Source: Isochrysis galbana
Taxonomy: Eukaryota > Haptophyta > Isochrysidales > Isochrysidaceae
DNA: 64,000 nucleotides
Reading direction: 5' to 3'
Assembly: GCA_018136815.1 (NCBI GenBank)
Contig: CM030940.1
Location: forward strand, 946,418-1,010,417
Position numbers and translations under genes: made by a program. This document shows, in pieces, positions 54,190 to 64,000 of the stretch (its first letter is position 1; each line of letters starts with the position of its first letter). Below the pieces are notes generated by a model. It ran no database searches. It was not told the DNA's origin and saw nothing but the letters and a program-made list of their open reading frames with translations.

Positions 54190-57100
54190 ATGTCAGAGCC
54201 CTTCCTTCCACTCGTGCTGGCTCTCGGCACACTCTCTCCTCCCTCTCCTCCCCCTCCTCCCCCTCCTCCCTCGCCTTCCGCGCCGTCTGTACGGTCGCTC
54301 ATGCTGGGCCACACGCTCAACATGACGCTCTCGCAAGGCGAGCAGTGGCGCGGTGTCGTCTCCGCCGTCTCGGGCAATGCACCGCTCATCGTGGATGTGC
54401 ACGTGAAGAATGCCCACTCCTGTGCAGAGGGCGCTGCCGCGGACGGCACGTGCATCTTCGGCCTCAAGCTTCTCGGCTCATCGATCCCTCATGGTCCATT
54501 CGAGCAGATCGACGAGCATCAGCACACTGCGGGCAAGCCTTACGAGCTCATCGTCTCGAGCTGCATGTTGCGTAGGCACCAGCGGGGTGAGCCTCCAGTC
54601 ACCGACTACCACGTCTCGCTCCTAGGCTGGGACGGCATCTCGGAGCTCACACTCGCCACCAAGCAGAGACAGCTCCCCATGCTTCGTCCGTACTGCCCTG
54701 TCGAGACCGACGCACACCCGCCTCCGCTACAGGCTCACGCGGCGGTCCTTGTCGACGCAAGCGCGCGCCGGAGCAAGGTTTCGACAACCGACGGCCCCCT
54801 TGGCGGGTTCAAAGGCGAATCAGGGACAATGCTCGTTTTTGGCGGGAATCTGCGGCACGATGTGGTCCACGGAACGGCCACGTTCATGTCACAGAGTGAC
54901 CCCGAGGTCGAAGCCGTCGGCATCTCAGGCCGACGTCTCGATTCCGTCTCGCTGCAGTCGAGCCTCCATCGGCCAACTGCTGAACTATGGGCTCTCGATA
55001 TTGGCAAGAGGATTTGGCGGCGACTTGGCCCACCACCCGGCGTTCGCAAAGGTGGCGCGGACACCACGTTGGACCAGGCTGGCGCCGACGCCACAGGGGG
55101 TGGAGCCACCTGGCCGGCTGCACGTTCCGCGCATACGATGACGCGGAGCTCGAATGGCGACATCTACCTATTTGGCGGACGGACGAATGATACCATCGTC
55201 GAGGACAACGGCCCAGAGGGCAAGGTGGGTGTTCCGAGTGTCCTCAATGATGTTTGGGTCCTCGGTTACGCTGCGGCTGAGCATGCAGCAACGCTACTCC
55301 TGAGCGCCAATGCCTCAGGCAATAGCGTGGCGCCTGCGATCCGTTGGCGCCAGCTGCTGCCTATAGGCGCTGCGCCACCACGACGCAGGTATCATGCTGC
55401 GGCCACAGTGACCGTGCCGGGAGAAGGCGAGAGTCTCATTATTCTGGGCGGGCTTAGTGAGCTCAGCCCCCACGAAGAGGGCGGTGAGGCACCAGCCGTC
55501 GACGCGCCGGGCTCAATCGCCCGAGGAGTAGGTCTGCGAGGAGCGGTGGTACTGCTCGATGTGTGGCGCTTGCCTCTGAGTGGAGCTCGTGGCGATGGTC
55601 CATTGGCTGACGCTGCGGCATACGGGGATGGCACAGTTACTTGGCAGCCGCACGCCACCATGCGAGTCGTCAATCCGCGGGAGAGATCGGAGCAACCGGC
55701 GGAGCGATACGGTCACTCGGCTTGTGGGTGGCACGGGGTAGTGTTTGTGTACGGCGGGATTTCTCGCTCTAGCACCGGAGGGCCTGTCGGCTCTCTGGGT
55801 GTGTCGGCGGACCTGTGGGAGCTTCGACTCGACGGCCGTGGGCAGTGGGTGCGCGTGCAAAGCCGCATCGCACCCATAGGCAGAGCCTTTCACACGGCGA
55901 GTGTTGTGGGGGACGTGATGCTCGTCTACGGAGGAGTGGATGCGCAGGTGGGCCTCCCCGCTCATCACCGTCTCTTGCAAGTCACCTCCTCAACTGTGCC
56001 CGATGTCAAATGGCCTCACTCACACCAAGCCGTCCTCGCTCATTTGCCCACTGTCCATCTCGGACGGCAACACGGCAAAGACCTAGTGTAAATTGCTTCG
56101 GTCATCGCCGTACGCGCGGCGTCTCCACGGCTCAACGCTCACAACCATTCCTTGCTCTCGCCTCCTTTTCATTTGCATGTAAACCCTTGTAGGGACACAC
56201 GCTCAATGACCTTTGGGCCTTGCATCTCCCTGATCGGGCTTGGGCGCTCCTCAGACCCCACGATACCTCGCGACTCGGGCCCTTTGTTGGCCGTTCTCGC
56301 CACAGCGCAGTGCCTCTCCCGCCCCCCGCGACCGACGTGCTCATCTTTGGAGGACTCTCTGGCTACACCTCGCTCGGCACAGGACCACGCGTCTCGGTCT
56401 CAGAAGAGGCTCTTCTAAAGGTGAAGCCCCCCAATTGCGCCGCCTCACCAGGACCGTCTCGTCGGGACCAGAGCTTCGCGCAGCAGCGCGCCACCACACT
56501 GCGAACTGTGACACGGGGTCATGCGAGCAGTGTGGATGATCGCCGACGCCGCATGCAAGAGGACGGCACTCGTCCCCTAACTGTTGACGAGGTCGGTTTT
56601 TTTGGCGCCGAGTCAACCGCGGGAGCGCAGCTCGACAAGGGAGCGTTCCTTCCAGATCCGTCGGCATCACAATCAGATGCTGCGTCCTTTCTGGCTCTTG
56701 ATGATTGGACGGTGAGCGCCGCCTTTGCTGCCGGGCACGGGTGCGTGCCGTGCCTACCCGGTACCCGCGCCATTGGTCTGCCCATTGCGTCGTCATCCGA
56801 CAACTTCTCGCAGCCCCAGTCGGAGACAACTTGCGAGCCATGCGAGGCGGGCTGGCTCTCGCTCACCTCGGGCGCTGGCGCGTGCTCGCCTTGCCCAGCT
56901 GGCACATACTCCCCCTTCCCTGGCGCATCCTCGTGGCGCGAATGTCGCCTTTGCCCTGCTGGGACGTTCTCACGCGAGCCCGGCTCCGCACAGTGCACCC
57001 CATGCGACGCTGCGATAGGTGGCGTGGGCGGTGTGGGTGGCGTGGGCGGTGGCCCTCACCCTCCAGTCTTGTGCCCAGCTGGGTCGGCGATGCCGGCACC

Positions 57101-59867
57101 GGTTCTCCTTCCCGGCGGCTCCCTGCGCGGCTCGGTTGATGCCGGCTCTTCTTTCTTTGGCATAGCGTCCGAGATGTACCCCAAGGTGATGGGAGCGAGC
57201 CTCCCATAGGCGATCACGAGCGAGACGACATTTACTATCACGCACTCCATGCTGTTGGCTTCCGCCCGATATTTGTAGCCCACTCGCCCACACTATCCTT
57301 ATTGGCAGGCTATGTCCAGCTACACGTCCACCGACCGCTCTCTCGCGACGGCGCAGCTCATCATCACGTTTCTCGGCGGCGTGATGTTCTTCCTCTTCTT
57401 GGTGTTCCTTGGCATTTCCGCAGTGTTCCGTCCAAAGATGACGGAAAAGCTGCTGCGCACTGCTGACGTGCCCCCCATCTCGGGAGGACCTGGCAATTCG
57501 CGCGCGGGCGGCCTATTCACCATCGCCTACGCCTTCTTCTACTCGGCCTTCGCCTTCGCCTTTGTACTCCAGTTCATCTTCTTTAACGAGCGCACCTCCG
57601 CCTCGCTCATCCCTGCCCCCTCCGAACATTTTGCCACCACGCCCATCACCATCCGCCTATCCGCCCTCGTGGCCGGCTACGCAGCAGAGATGTGCACTGC
57701 TCCGGGCGTTCCCGCTGGCATCGCAGGGCAATGTGCCGAAGGTATCGGCATCGAATCCAATGGCATGCACATTCCCTTTGGTGGCGGTGTTAATACCTCG
57801 TGCACGCTGCACATGCCGTCCCCCACGGCCGCTCGCGCCGGCGCGTTCACTCCTCCAAACTCGGGGCCCTCGTGCTCGATGGCATTCGAGTGCGTCGAGT
57901 GCAACGTCGCCTCGGCCGAGGCTCAACTACACGTCTCGCTGGCCGGACGCTTCGCCTACGCCCACCGGATTGACTGGGAGGCATCGACCGCTTGGTCAAA
58001 GAGCTCGCCCATTCCTGGCCGGTCGTCGCTCCGCGCCTCCATCCTGCCGTCAGAGGGGAACATCCTGCGCGGCGACCGGCCGTCGGTCGTGACCCTGGCG
58101 CTCGTGCCCACGGTATATGAGAATAACATCAACAACACGCAGGCGCGAGGTTTCCAGCTCCAGTACCTTGCAACCGCGCTCGGCGCGACGGTCGATCCGG
58201 GGGCATTCGATCCTGAAGCCTTGGCTGAGGGTGGTGTCGAGTTGGTCGTACGCTTGCAGCCCCTCGCACAGGAATACAAGTTGACCGTAGCACTCGTGCG
58301 CACGCTTGTCGAGCTCATCGCCTCACTCATGGCTCTGGGTTCCGGCTTCTCCTTCGTGTGTCGCTTTGCCCTATGGTTCTACCTCAAGACAATGCATGGC
58401 GCAGCATCGAAGTTCGGCTCCAAGGTCACGTCGCCAGCGCAAGAGTGACACGTTCCCTTTCATGCCCACTGCCCGAAAGCATGTATTGCTTGCGCCACGG
58501 TATTCGTTCCTTGCGCACTAACCTACGCACTTTTGAGGCTTCCTACCCTGTTCCTGGAATCCGGACGTCCGTCTCGTCCATACACCCTCACATGGCACGG
58601 ACCTACTGGAACCTCATTTCGGCGCAAACTTGTCCCACGCGGGCCGGGAAGGGTTTTCATGGCGGATGTGTACTCCACTCCACGCTTCCAATGTCAGCTA
58701 TGACAACTCCCTCCTTTGTGCCAGGTCCACGCTGGGGTACTTCGCGGCTCCCTTGCTGTGCGCGGCGGTCCTGAGGAGCGCAAATTGCGCTATGATCGCC
58801 GTGGAGCCAAGGCGCGTATCGATCGCCACAGGAGCGACGGTCTCTTGCTGAAACGATATTGGTCGCATTCGGATGGTGTTGGTAGGCGCGATGGCAACGT
58901 GCGAGCGAGTAGCGCATCCGAGGAGTCGCTCGCTCAGGAAGAGGGCTCATTCCGAGTGGTGCCTACTGCGACGGCTGCGCCTTGGTTATGGTCTCAGGCG
59001 AACTCAGAATCGCTCTGGCTCCCGGGTCTTGGTAAAAATCTCTTGCGCAAGGTGTCCTCCGGCGGAGGAGGCTCGCGACGCGGAGGCTTCATGCGATTGG
59101 TCGATGAGGTGTCTGACACTGATGGAGGCAAGAGTGTGGCCTCCCCATCATTGGTGATGCCGGGCGTCAGCAAGCACGGCGAGGGAAGCGGGATAGGTGG
59201 GTCTCTTGCTGAGGAGTCGGGCGAAGCTCTCAGCGTTGATTCGGGGACGTTGAGCCCAGCTGCCAAGTTGGTGAGACGACAACGCTCCGCTGGCATGGTG
59301 TCGCAACGCGGTCCTAGTAGCTCCGCTCGCAGGCGGCATAGGCGAGCCATCTCGCATGGAGAAGCAATGGGCAGCCTGCTAAGGGACGCTCACCACGAGC
59401 TGCAACACCGATCCGTCAAGTCCGCCGCACTTGACGCACCCTTCGCCTCTACGTACGGCGCTCCTTTGCCCCAGCCCAACTTCGACGTCCCAGCAGTGTA
59501 CTCCTACGGCGAAGGGAGTACGCAAGCGTCCGAAGGTGGTAGGCGAGCGTCGGCAAGCACACGTCCGGATCATGTCGCTGTTAGCATGCCCGATCCCAGC
59601 TCTTACGTTCGTCACGATGCCCACACCTTGTTTGGGGAAGGCTACCCGGCTTTGACAATCTCGATCCCGTCTTTCGGCAGCGTGCACCAAAGTGATGGAG
59701 ATGTAGAAAAAGAACAGCTTCCAGGCCAAGGCGGCGCACTGAGCGATGACGGGACCACCAGCCCCAAGCGCAGCTCGCGAAGTCACCGCGATGGATCTGA
59801 GGCGCCGCTCACACCTCCACACGGGCATCCGCACTACACTGTCATCGCAGGAATCCAATCACCCTGA
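54190..59867 (+). CDS. Kelch-repeat, Cys-rich, multi-pass membrane protein, 4 exons
   Basis: Exons 54190-55947, 56193-57185, 57309-58424 and 58725-59867 join in frame to about 1,669 residues. Donors are CAG|GTGGGC, AAG|GTGATG and AAG|GTCACG. The ATG at 54190 begins a probable signal peptide (FLPLVLALGTLS) followed by a Pro run. Kelch-type blades occupy roughly residues 190-665, with repeated LVFGGN, IYLFGGR, LIILGG, VFVYGG, MLVYGG and LIFGG strands and RxHTM/RYHAA/RYGHSA motifs. A Cys-rich ephrin-receptor-like (GCC2/GCC3) region at about 768-870 shows CSPCPAGTYSPFPGA and CRLCPAGTFSREPGS. Exon 3 adds hydrophobic spans near 928-956, 984-1010 and 1241-1276 with a likely extracellular loop between. 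Exon 4 is a Ser/Gly/Arg/His-rich tail, probably cytosolic. The joint VDAQ|GHTLNDLW restores a Kelch repeat, which supports the first intron. A surface adhesion or receptor role is inferred. Confidence 0.85.
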
Positions 59868-59940
59868 GCCTTGGCACTCTACACCCTACGCGTATATGCG
59901 TACGCACGAGGTGCGGGTGTGATCTGGTGCGAACACGGGC

Positions 59941-60363
59941 GTGGTTGCGGAAATGAGCGAGGCGGACGTGATGTACCTTGAGAGTGGCTCGCACTCGTCA
60001 TTATCTTCGCTCGCTATCGTGTGCGCTCGAGAACAATTCCATCATCGCATCTCCGTCCCTCATGGGATCTCCACATCGACAGCTGATATCTTCACCGAAC
60101 GTCCAGACAAAACATTGTTCCTCCTTCATCGCCGTGACTAGGTGAATGAGGATGCCTATTTCTTCAGCGAGATATCGCTGTGGGGGAGTGTTTAAACATA
60201 AGTCATGTGTTGTTGTAGACAACTCAGTTCTACTGTCAGTGTGGCAACGTCGTCCTGCCTAGAGTCACCGTGTCGCCGTCACGAACGCTAGGCACTCGAT
60301 GTTACCTCTGTTCTACATCACACTGCTGTCTATTCATGGACCGCCCTATGGGTGGCTCAAACA
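59941..60363 (+). mobile_element. copia remnant: RNase H end plus LTR
   Basis: CAREQFHHRISVPHGIST followed by ADIFTERPDKTLFLLHR matches the Pol C-terminus at 27035-27150. A polypurine tract GTGGGGGAG (60181-60189) and an LTR-like TGTTTAAACA start at 60190 follow, with similarity to the other LTR until the CAAACACC at about 60358-60365. Nothing upstream of about 59990 resembles the element, so this is a short 3' fragment. It lies 3' of the Kelch gene in the same orientation. Confidence 0.85.
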
Positions 60364-61014
60364 CCTTCGCCCTCGCTCCCCCTGTCCCTGGAGCTGGGGA
60401 GGGGGGCCACTCCGGAGTACGGTCCTCTCCCCCTCCCCCCCCCCCCCACCCCCTCAACCCAAAACAAAAAGGAGCCTGGGGTCTCAGGCTCTTCTGTCCG
60501 TTTCCTTCGAGTGGGGGAGAGCGGCCGCCGATCCCTCGGGGGGGACTCCCGTCTATTTCTGTCACGTGGTCTCCTCGGGGTCCTCCGTGCGACCCCCACA
60601 GGACGGAGCGCGCGCGCGCGGGGGGGGGGCGCGGGGGGCGGGGCGGGGGGGGCGGGGGGGGGGGGGTCCGCCTCTCTCTCCCGCCTCTCCCTCCTCCTCC
60701 TCTTCTACAAAACCCCTCTCCTCCTCCCCTCTTGGGTTCGCCAGCGTCTCATCCTCTGATGCTCTTCTTCTCTTCTCTCTCTCTTCATCCCGCTTTGCTT
60801 CTCCTCCGCACTTTGTACTCGCCGAGCCACACATCTCTCATCTGCCCACCGCACTCTTCTCTCTTATCAGTGCCCACGCCGTCGTCCCCTCTCTCCTTCT
60901 CCCCCCTCACCCCCTCTCTTTCCCTCGAGGCGCGCGCGTTGGCCCAGCTCCCTCCCCTTTGCCCTCCCTCCCGTTGCCCTCTCTCAAGCGCTCGGCGGCG
61001 GTCGAATGTGCTGA
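60364..61014. other. 5' flank of the M11 protease gene, with G/C runs
   Basis: Holds a C-run at about 60429-60447, a G-rich stretch at 60621-60667 and CT-rich DNA up to the ATG. Overlapping long frames here are low-complexity and not credible. The CT-rich tract at 60668-61000 may be the 5' UTR/promoter. Confidence 0.5.
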
Positions 61015-63534
61015 ATGGGTAACCCTCTCGCGAATCTCGTTGGTCTCGCGCTCGGTCTCGCCTCCCCCCCCGGCTGCGAGCGCCTCGAGCAGTCAGTTCG
61101 CGAGCAGGCGTTCTCTGGCTCTCTCCAGCTGGCGTTCGCGGCTGCCCTCCACTCTTCCTCTGCGGGCTGCGAGGAGCCAGCGATATACGAGGGACACGCT
61201 GAGATCCGGAGCCTTTCCAATGGCAGCCTCGAGATCAGCCTGCTCGACCGGGCCGGAAGAACAGACTTTCAGCCCTGCTTGGCGCCACACGCATGGGCGC
61301 TCCTCACCACGCCGTGGGTGGCCGTGAGGGGCTTCAGCCTCGACGGCTACTTCTTCATCGTCTCGCACGGAGAGATCAACCCGGGCACACGGGCACCAGG
61401 GCGAGACGTGCCGACTGAACGCGCAGTCGGCCCGAAGGGCACCCCGCGCGCGTCCGCACAGTACTCGTTGGGCAACAAGACTTTCCTTGTAGTGCCCATC
61501 TGTCCCGACGACTTGACGCAGGTGGAGTGCTCCGCTGCATTCAACCAAAATGCTGTGCAAAAGGAGTTCTCCGGGGACATTAGGGCGTACCTTCATGCCG
61601 TCGTTGACAACGTCAACGACTTCTTCAATGCGGCCTCATGGGGCAAATTCCAGCTGGGAGCCACCATCACCCAACCACTCCGGCTGGCTGGCTATGAGTC
61701 AACGGCGTGCGGCGCCTCGCCGCCGGTCGGCTGGAATCCTTGGAATCCGAACGCAGACGCTCTTGATACGCGAGCATACCTGCAACTTGCCGCGCAGCTC
61801 AATATCAAGCGAGCCGACTTCGACTTTGGAGCACTGGTGTTCCCATTCTGTGCGGAGAGGAATTGGGCTGGGCTGGGGTTCATCGGCCAACCAGGCTTTG
61901 CAGTAAATCTCATGGCCAACGACCTCGACCCATCCTTCATCCACGAACTTGGCCACAACCTTGGCATGAATCACGCGTCGCGCCTGCAAGGCGGTGAACG
62001 TGGCCGCGCGATATGGGAGACTGCCTACGTTGACCAGAAGATGCCATCGCCCGTCGGCGGGCACGTTGAGTATGGCTCGCCTCTCACTCCAATGGGCACC
62101 GGAGACTTCCCCCGCGGACACTACATGATGCCAGCGAAGCTTGTTCTGGAATGGATCTCGGAAGACGCCACCGTGCAGATTGAGTCGAACAGTTCGTGCA
62201 GCCCTTGTGGCCCCTACCTCTTGTCCCCATTGGACACCGGATCACGACTAGGGAACAGCTTGTTGGGCATTAGGATCACTACGAGCATCCCATCTCGATA
62301 CTTTTGGATTGAACATCGAACCCTCGCGACCGACGGCGCGGCGGCTGTTCTGTGCTCCGCATCGTACCACCCTTCACAAGGTTTCGGGGGTATTGTCGGG
62401 AAGACTGTCATGGTGGACACTCTCATCACAGGCACAGAGAGCAAGCCAGCCGTGTTTCCAGGCGAGTCGCTGCCGCTGGATGTTGGTGTCCAGGGCAGCC
62501 CGACGTATGTGTGGCTCGATGTCATTCGCGTGATTGATGGGCTACTTGAAGTGAGGATTCGCTGGACGCCGCTGCCCCCCTCGACGCCGCATCCACCGCC
62601 TCCAGGCTCGCCGTCGCCCTCCCCGGCGCCACCATCCTTACCGCCCTTCCCGCCGCATCCTCCTCCGGGGGTGCCGCCTCCTCGCTTGCCCCCTCCCTCA
62701 CAACGGCCGCCAAACTCACTCCCCACATCGCTATCGCCGCTGCACACATGGCCTGATTTGCCACCCGGAGCGCCTGCAAACCTCGCCTCGCCAGCACAAC
62801 CGACGCTGCCGATCGCGTCGCACATGCCGCCTATCTTCCAATCCTCGCCATTGCCGCCTCAGCCATTAGCCCCTCGACTGCCGATGGTGTCCTCACCGTC
62901 GTCACCACAGTTGATGCCCTCCTCGACACCCTTGTGGCCACCATTACCGCCGGACGACCTGCATGGCTGGGCCCGAGAGGATGTGCTCCAAAATGGGGAC
63001 AGCACATGGTTTGGGACGCTGACCGGAATCGCCGTAGTCGTGGCGATAGGCGCATCCCTTCTTGTGGGGCTGGCGATAGTCATCTTCTTCATCGTGCATA
63101 GGTCCCGGCGCCACCCAGCCATTGGCAAAAGGGCCAAGACTGTGCCGCGCCGTAGCACCGTCATCAGGGCGTCGACTGCGTCCTCGGTGGAAGACTCGGA
63201 ACCTCCCAGCTTCCACTTCGGCAACGGGCTACGCATGCCGAGCATGATGCATCCCTCATACCAACCAGCCGGGAACGGTGCATTGCCAGTCTCGAGCCGG
63301 ATTAGTCATGTGACCCCCTCGCGTGATAGCCATACTTCGTGTTCGTCAAGCGCCGATGAGTCCTCCCCTGCTCTAGTTCGGTCGGGGCGGAGAGCTGCGC
63401 GTTCCGGCTCAAGATTACGGTTCCCTGGGCACGTGCGCAAAACGTACGAATCGACGAGCGAGGCACTTCCCCCCACCTCTCGCCGACCCAGTTGCAGCAT
63501 CGACCTCAGCGGGAGCCTTCATGAGCATGTGTAG
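61015..63534 (+). CDS. M11 (gametolysin-like) zinc metalloprotease with transmembrane segment
   Basis: An intronless frame of 839 residues. Gametolysin/M11 enzymes digest extracellular matrix or cell-wall proteins in algae. The zinc site HELGHNLGMNH is at about residue 310 (HExxHxxGxxH), with HE where Chlamydomonas gametolysin has QE. A Met-turn-like LTPMGTGDFPRGHYMMPAK follows about 45 residues later, as in the family. The N-terminus (PLANLVGLALGLASPPGC) fits a signal peptide. After the catalytic region come a Pro/Ser-rich linker (about 518-645), a single transmembrane helix (about 668-697, IAVVVAIGASLLVGLAIVIF) and a basic, Ser-rich cytosolic tail of about 140 residues. So the enzyme looks like a type I membrane protease with its active site outside the cell. 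Secreted gametolysins lack such a tail, which is the unusual part. Proteolytic activity is inferred from the intact motif. Confidence 0.92.
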   Translation: MGNPLANLVGLALGLASPPGCERLEQSVREQAFSGSLQLAFAAALHSSSAGCEEPAIYEGHAEIRSLSNGSLEISLLDRAGRTDFQPCLAPHAWALLTTPWVAVRGFSLDGYFFIVSHGEINPGTRAPGRDVPTERAVGPKGTPRASAQYSLGNKTFLVVPICPDDLTQVECSAAFNQNAVQKEFSGDIRAYLHAVVDNVNDFFNAASWGKFQLGATITQPLRLAGYESTACGASPPVGWNPWNPNADALDTRAYLQLAAQLNIKRADFDFGALVFPFCAERNWAGLGFIGQPGFAVNLMANDLDPSFIHELGHNLGMNHASRLQGGERGRAIWETAYVDQKMPSPVGGHVEYGSPLTPMGTGDFPRGHYMMPAKLVLEWISEDATVQIESNSSCSPCGPYLLSPLDTGSRLGNSLLGIRITTSIPSRYFWIEHRTLATDGAAAVLCSASYHPSQGFGGIVGKTVMVDTLITGTESKPAVFPGESLPLDVGVQGSPTYVWLDVIRVIDGLLEVRIRWTPLPPSTPHPPPPGSPSPSPAPPSLPPFPPHPPPGVPPPRLPPPSQRPPNSLPTSLSPLHTWPDLPPGAPANLASPAQPTLPIASHMPPIFQSSPLPPQPLAPRLPMVSSPSSPQLMPSSTPLWPPLPPDDLHGWAREDVLQNGDSTWFGTLTGIAVVVAIGASLLVGLAIVIFFIVHRSRRHPAIGKRAKTVPRRSTVIRASTASSVEDSEPPSFHFGNGLRMPSMMHPSYQPAGNGALPVSSRISHVTPSRDSHTSCSSSADESSPALVRSGRRAARSGSRLRFPGHVRKTYESTSEALPPTSRRPSCSIDLSGSLHEHV

Positions 63535-63884
63535 TCTCACGAGTGCCGGGGTCTGATTGGATGTCGGGGGGTGTCGTCGCGTGTCCTTGTTGCGGGTCCA
63601 TGGTCCCGCTCGAGGGCACCCCCAGTGCCCCCACTATCATTAGGGGCTGCTCAGATCTCTTCCTTCGCCGACCGCCGCGCATGGGGTTTCCATTGTGGGC
63701 TTACGCTCTTAGTCGGCGGCGAGGGCGTGCACTTCTCTATTGGAGACTAGTTAGTCTCTGGCCATTGATGTCGATAACAACAACAACCGAGAGTTAGTAT
63801 CGCTACTACGCTGTTGCCACCAGCACTAGCTTGTTGGTTGTTAATTGTTAATTCAAGACTGAGTATTAGTGCTGATGCAACTAA
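63535..63884. other. Short intergenic region
   Basis: No gene seen. The right half is AT-richer (TTGTTAATTGTTAATT near 63838) and is the insertion flank of LINE copy 3, whose shared sequence starts at 63885. Confidence 0.55.
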
Positions 63885-64000
63885 GCAACTAACTTTATAG
63901 TCACTTGCCATGGAGCGCGCCGCCGCTCCCCTCCTCTCCTTCGGGTCCCCCGCCGAGGGCGGCCCCCCAGCCCCCATGGAGCAGTCGCTGTTGAAGCGGC
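63885..64000 (+). mobile_element. LINE copy 3, 5' end only (cut by window edge)
   Basis: GCAACTAACTTTATAGT is followed by the ORF1 ATG at 63910, 25 bases on, exactly as in copy 2 (44179 and 44204). The ORF1 start reads MERAAAPLLSFGSPAEGG against MERAAAPHLSFGSPAAGA in copy 2. Upstream DNA differs between the copies, so 63885 is close to the true 5' end of the element. The rest lies outside the window. Confidence 0.92.

Noticed and set aside
60299-61327. 342-codon frame overlapping the start of the M11 gene
   Set aside because: It reads through G/C runs in a different frame and contains no motif; the M11 frame is clearly the real one.

Overview
The window is nuclear DNA of a GC-rich eukaryote. 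Genes have spliceosomal introns of roughly 70-480 bases, some exons are very long (one reaches 14.7 kb), and there are LINE, copia and hAT-like elements. The gene set points to a flagellate, probably photosynthetic, protist: SF-assemblin (flagellar root fibre), a plant-type bifunctional-nuclease/UVR protein, a gametolysin-like M11 metalloprotease with an algal-style Pro/Ser linker, and a Kelch/Cys-rich multi-pass surface protein. A green (prasinophyte- or chlorophyte-like) alga fits best, but haptophytes and other algae are not excluded. Several splice donors read GTGCGA/GTGCGT/GTGCAA and two introns appear to be GC-AG.

Layout. 1-1.4 kb: repeats and unassigned DNA. 1.4-3.4 kb (+): SF-assemblin, six exons. 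4.4-5.5 kb (-): hAT-like transposase fragment, followed by inverted repeats and a G-rich minisatellite. 7.7-8.7 kb (+): NIPA/DMT-type membrane transporter. 9.2-12.4 kb (+): LINE copy 1. 12.4-14.9 kb: unassigned frames and diverged tandem repeats. 15.0-17.1 kb (+): BFN-UVR protein. 19.6-21.1 kb (-): NUDIX protein. 22.6-23.8 kb (-): unknown Pro/Tyr-rich protein. 25.1-27.4 kb (+): 5'-truncated copia element next to a perfect palindrome. 27.9-43.2 kb (+): a VPS13 lipid-transfer protein of about 5,040 residues. 44.2-46.3 kb (+): LINE copy 2 with an internal deletion, then minisatellites and a tRNA-like sequence. 48.2-51.3 kb (-): HSP110, four exons. 54.2-59.9 kb (+): Kelch/Cys-rich/transmembrane protein, four exons. 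59.9-60.4 kb: a second copia remnant. 61.0-63.5 kb (+): M11 metalloprotease with one transmembrane segment. 63.9-64.0 kb: 5' end of LINE copy 3.

The genes do not form an operon and most neighbours are unrelated. Two themes stand out. The first is surface and matrix biology: the Kelch receptor-like protein and the M11 protease are tandem neighbours. The second is membrane contact and lipid transfer: the giant VPS13 carries two GRAM domains inserted inside its adaptor-binding (VAB) region, which I consider the most interesting protein-level observation. Three related LINE copies, two copia fragments and at least three short dispersed repeat families make up much of the rest. Exon boundaries were read by eye from reading frame, family conservation and splice motifs; no alignment software or transcript data were available.
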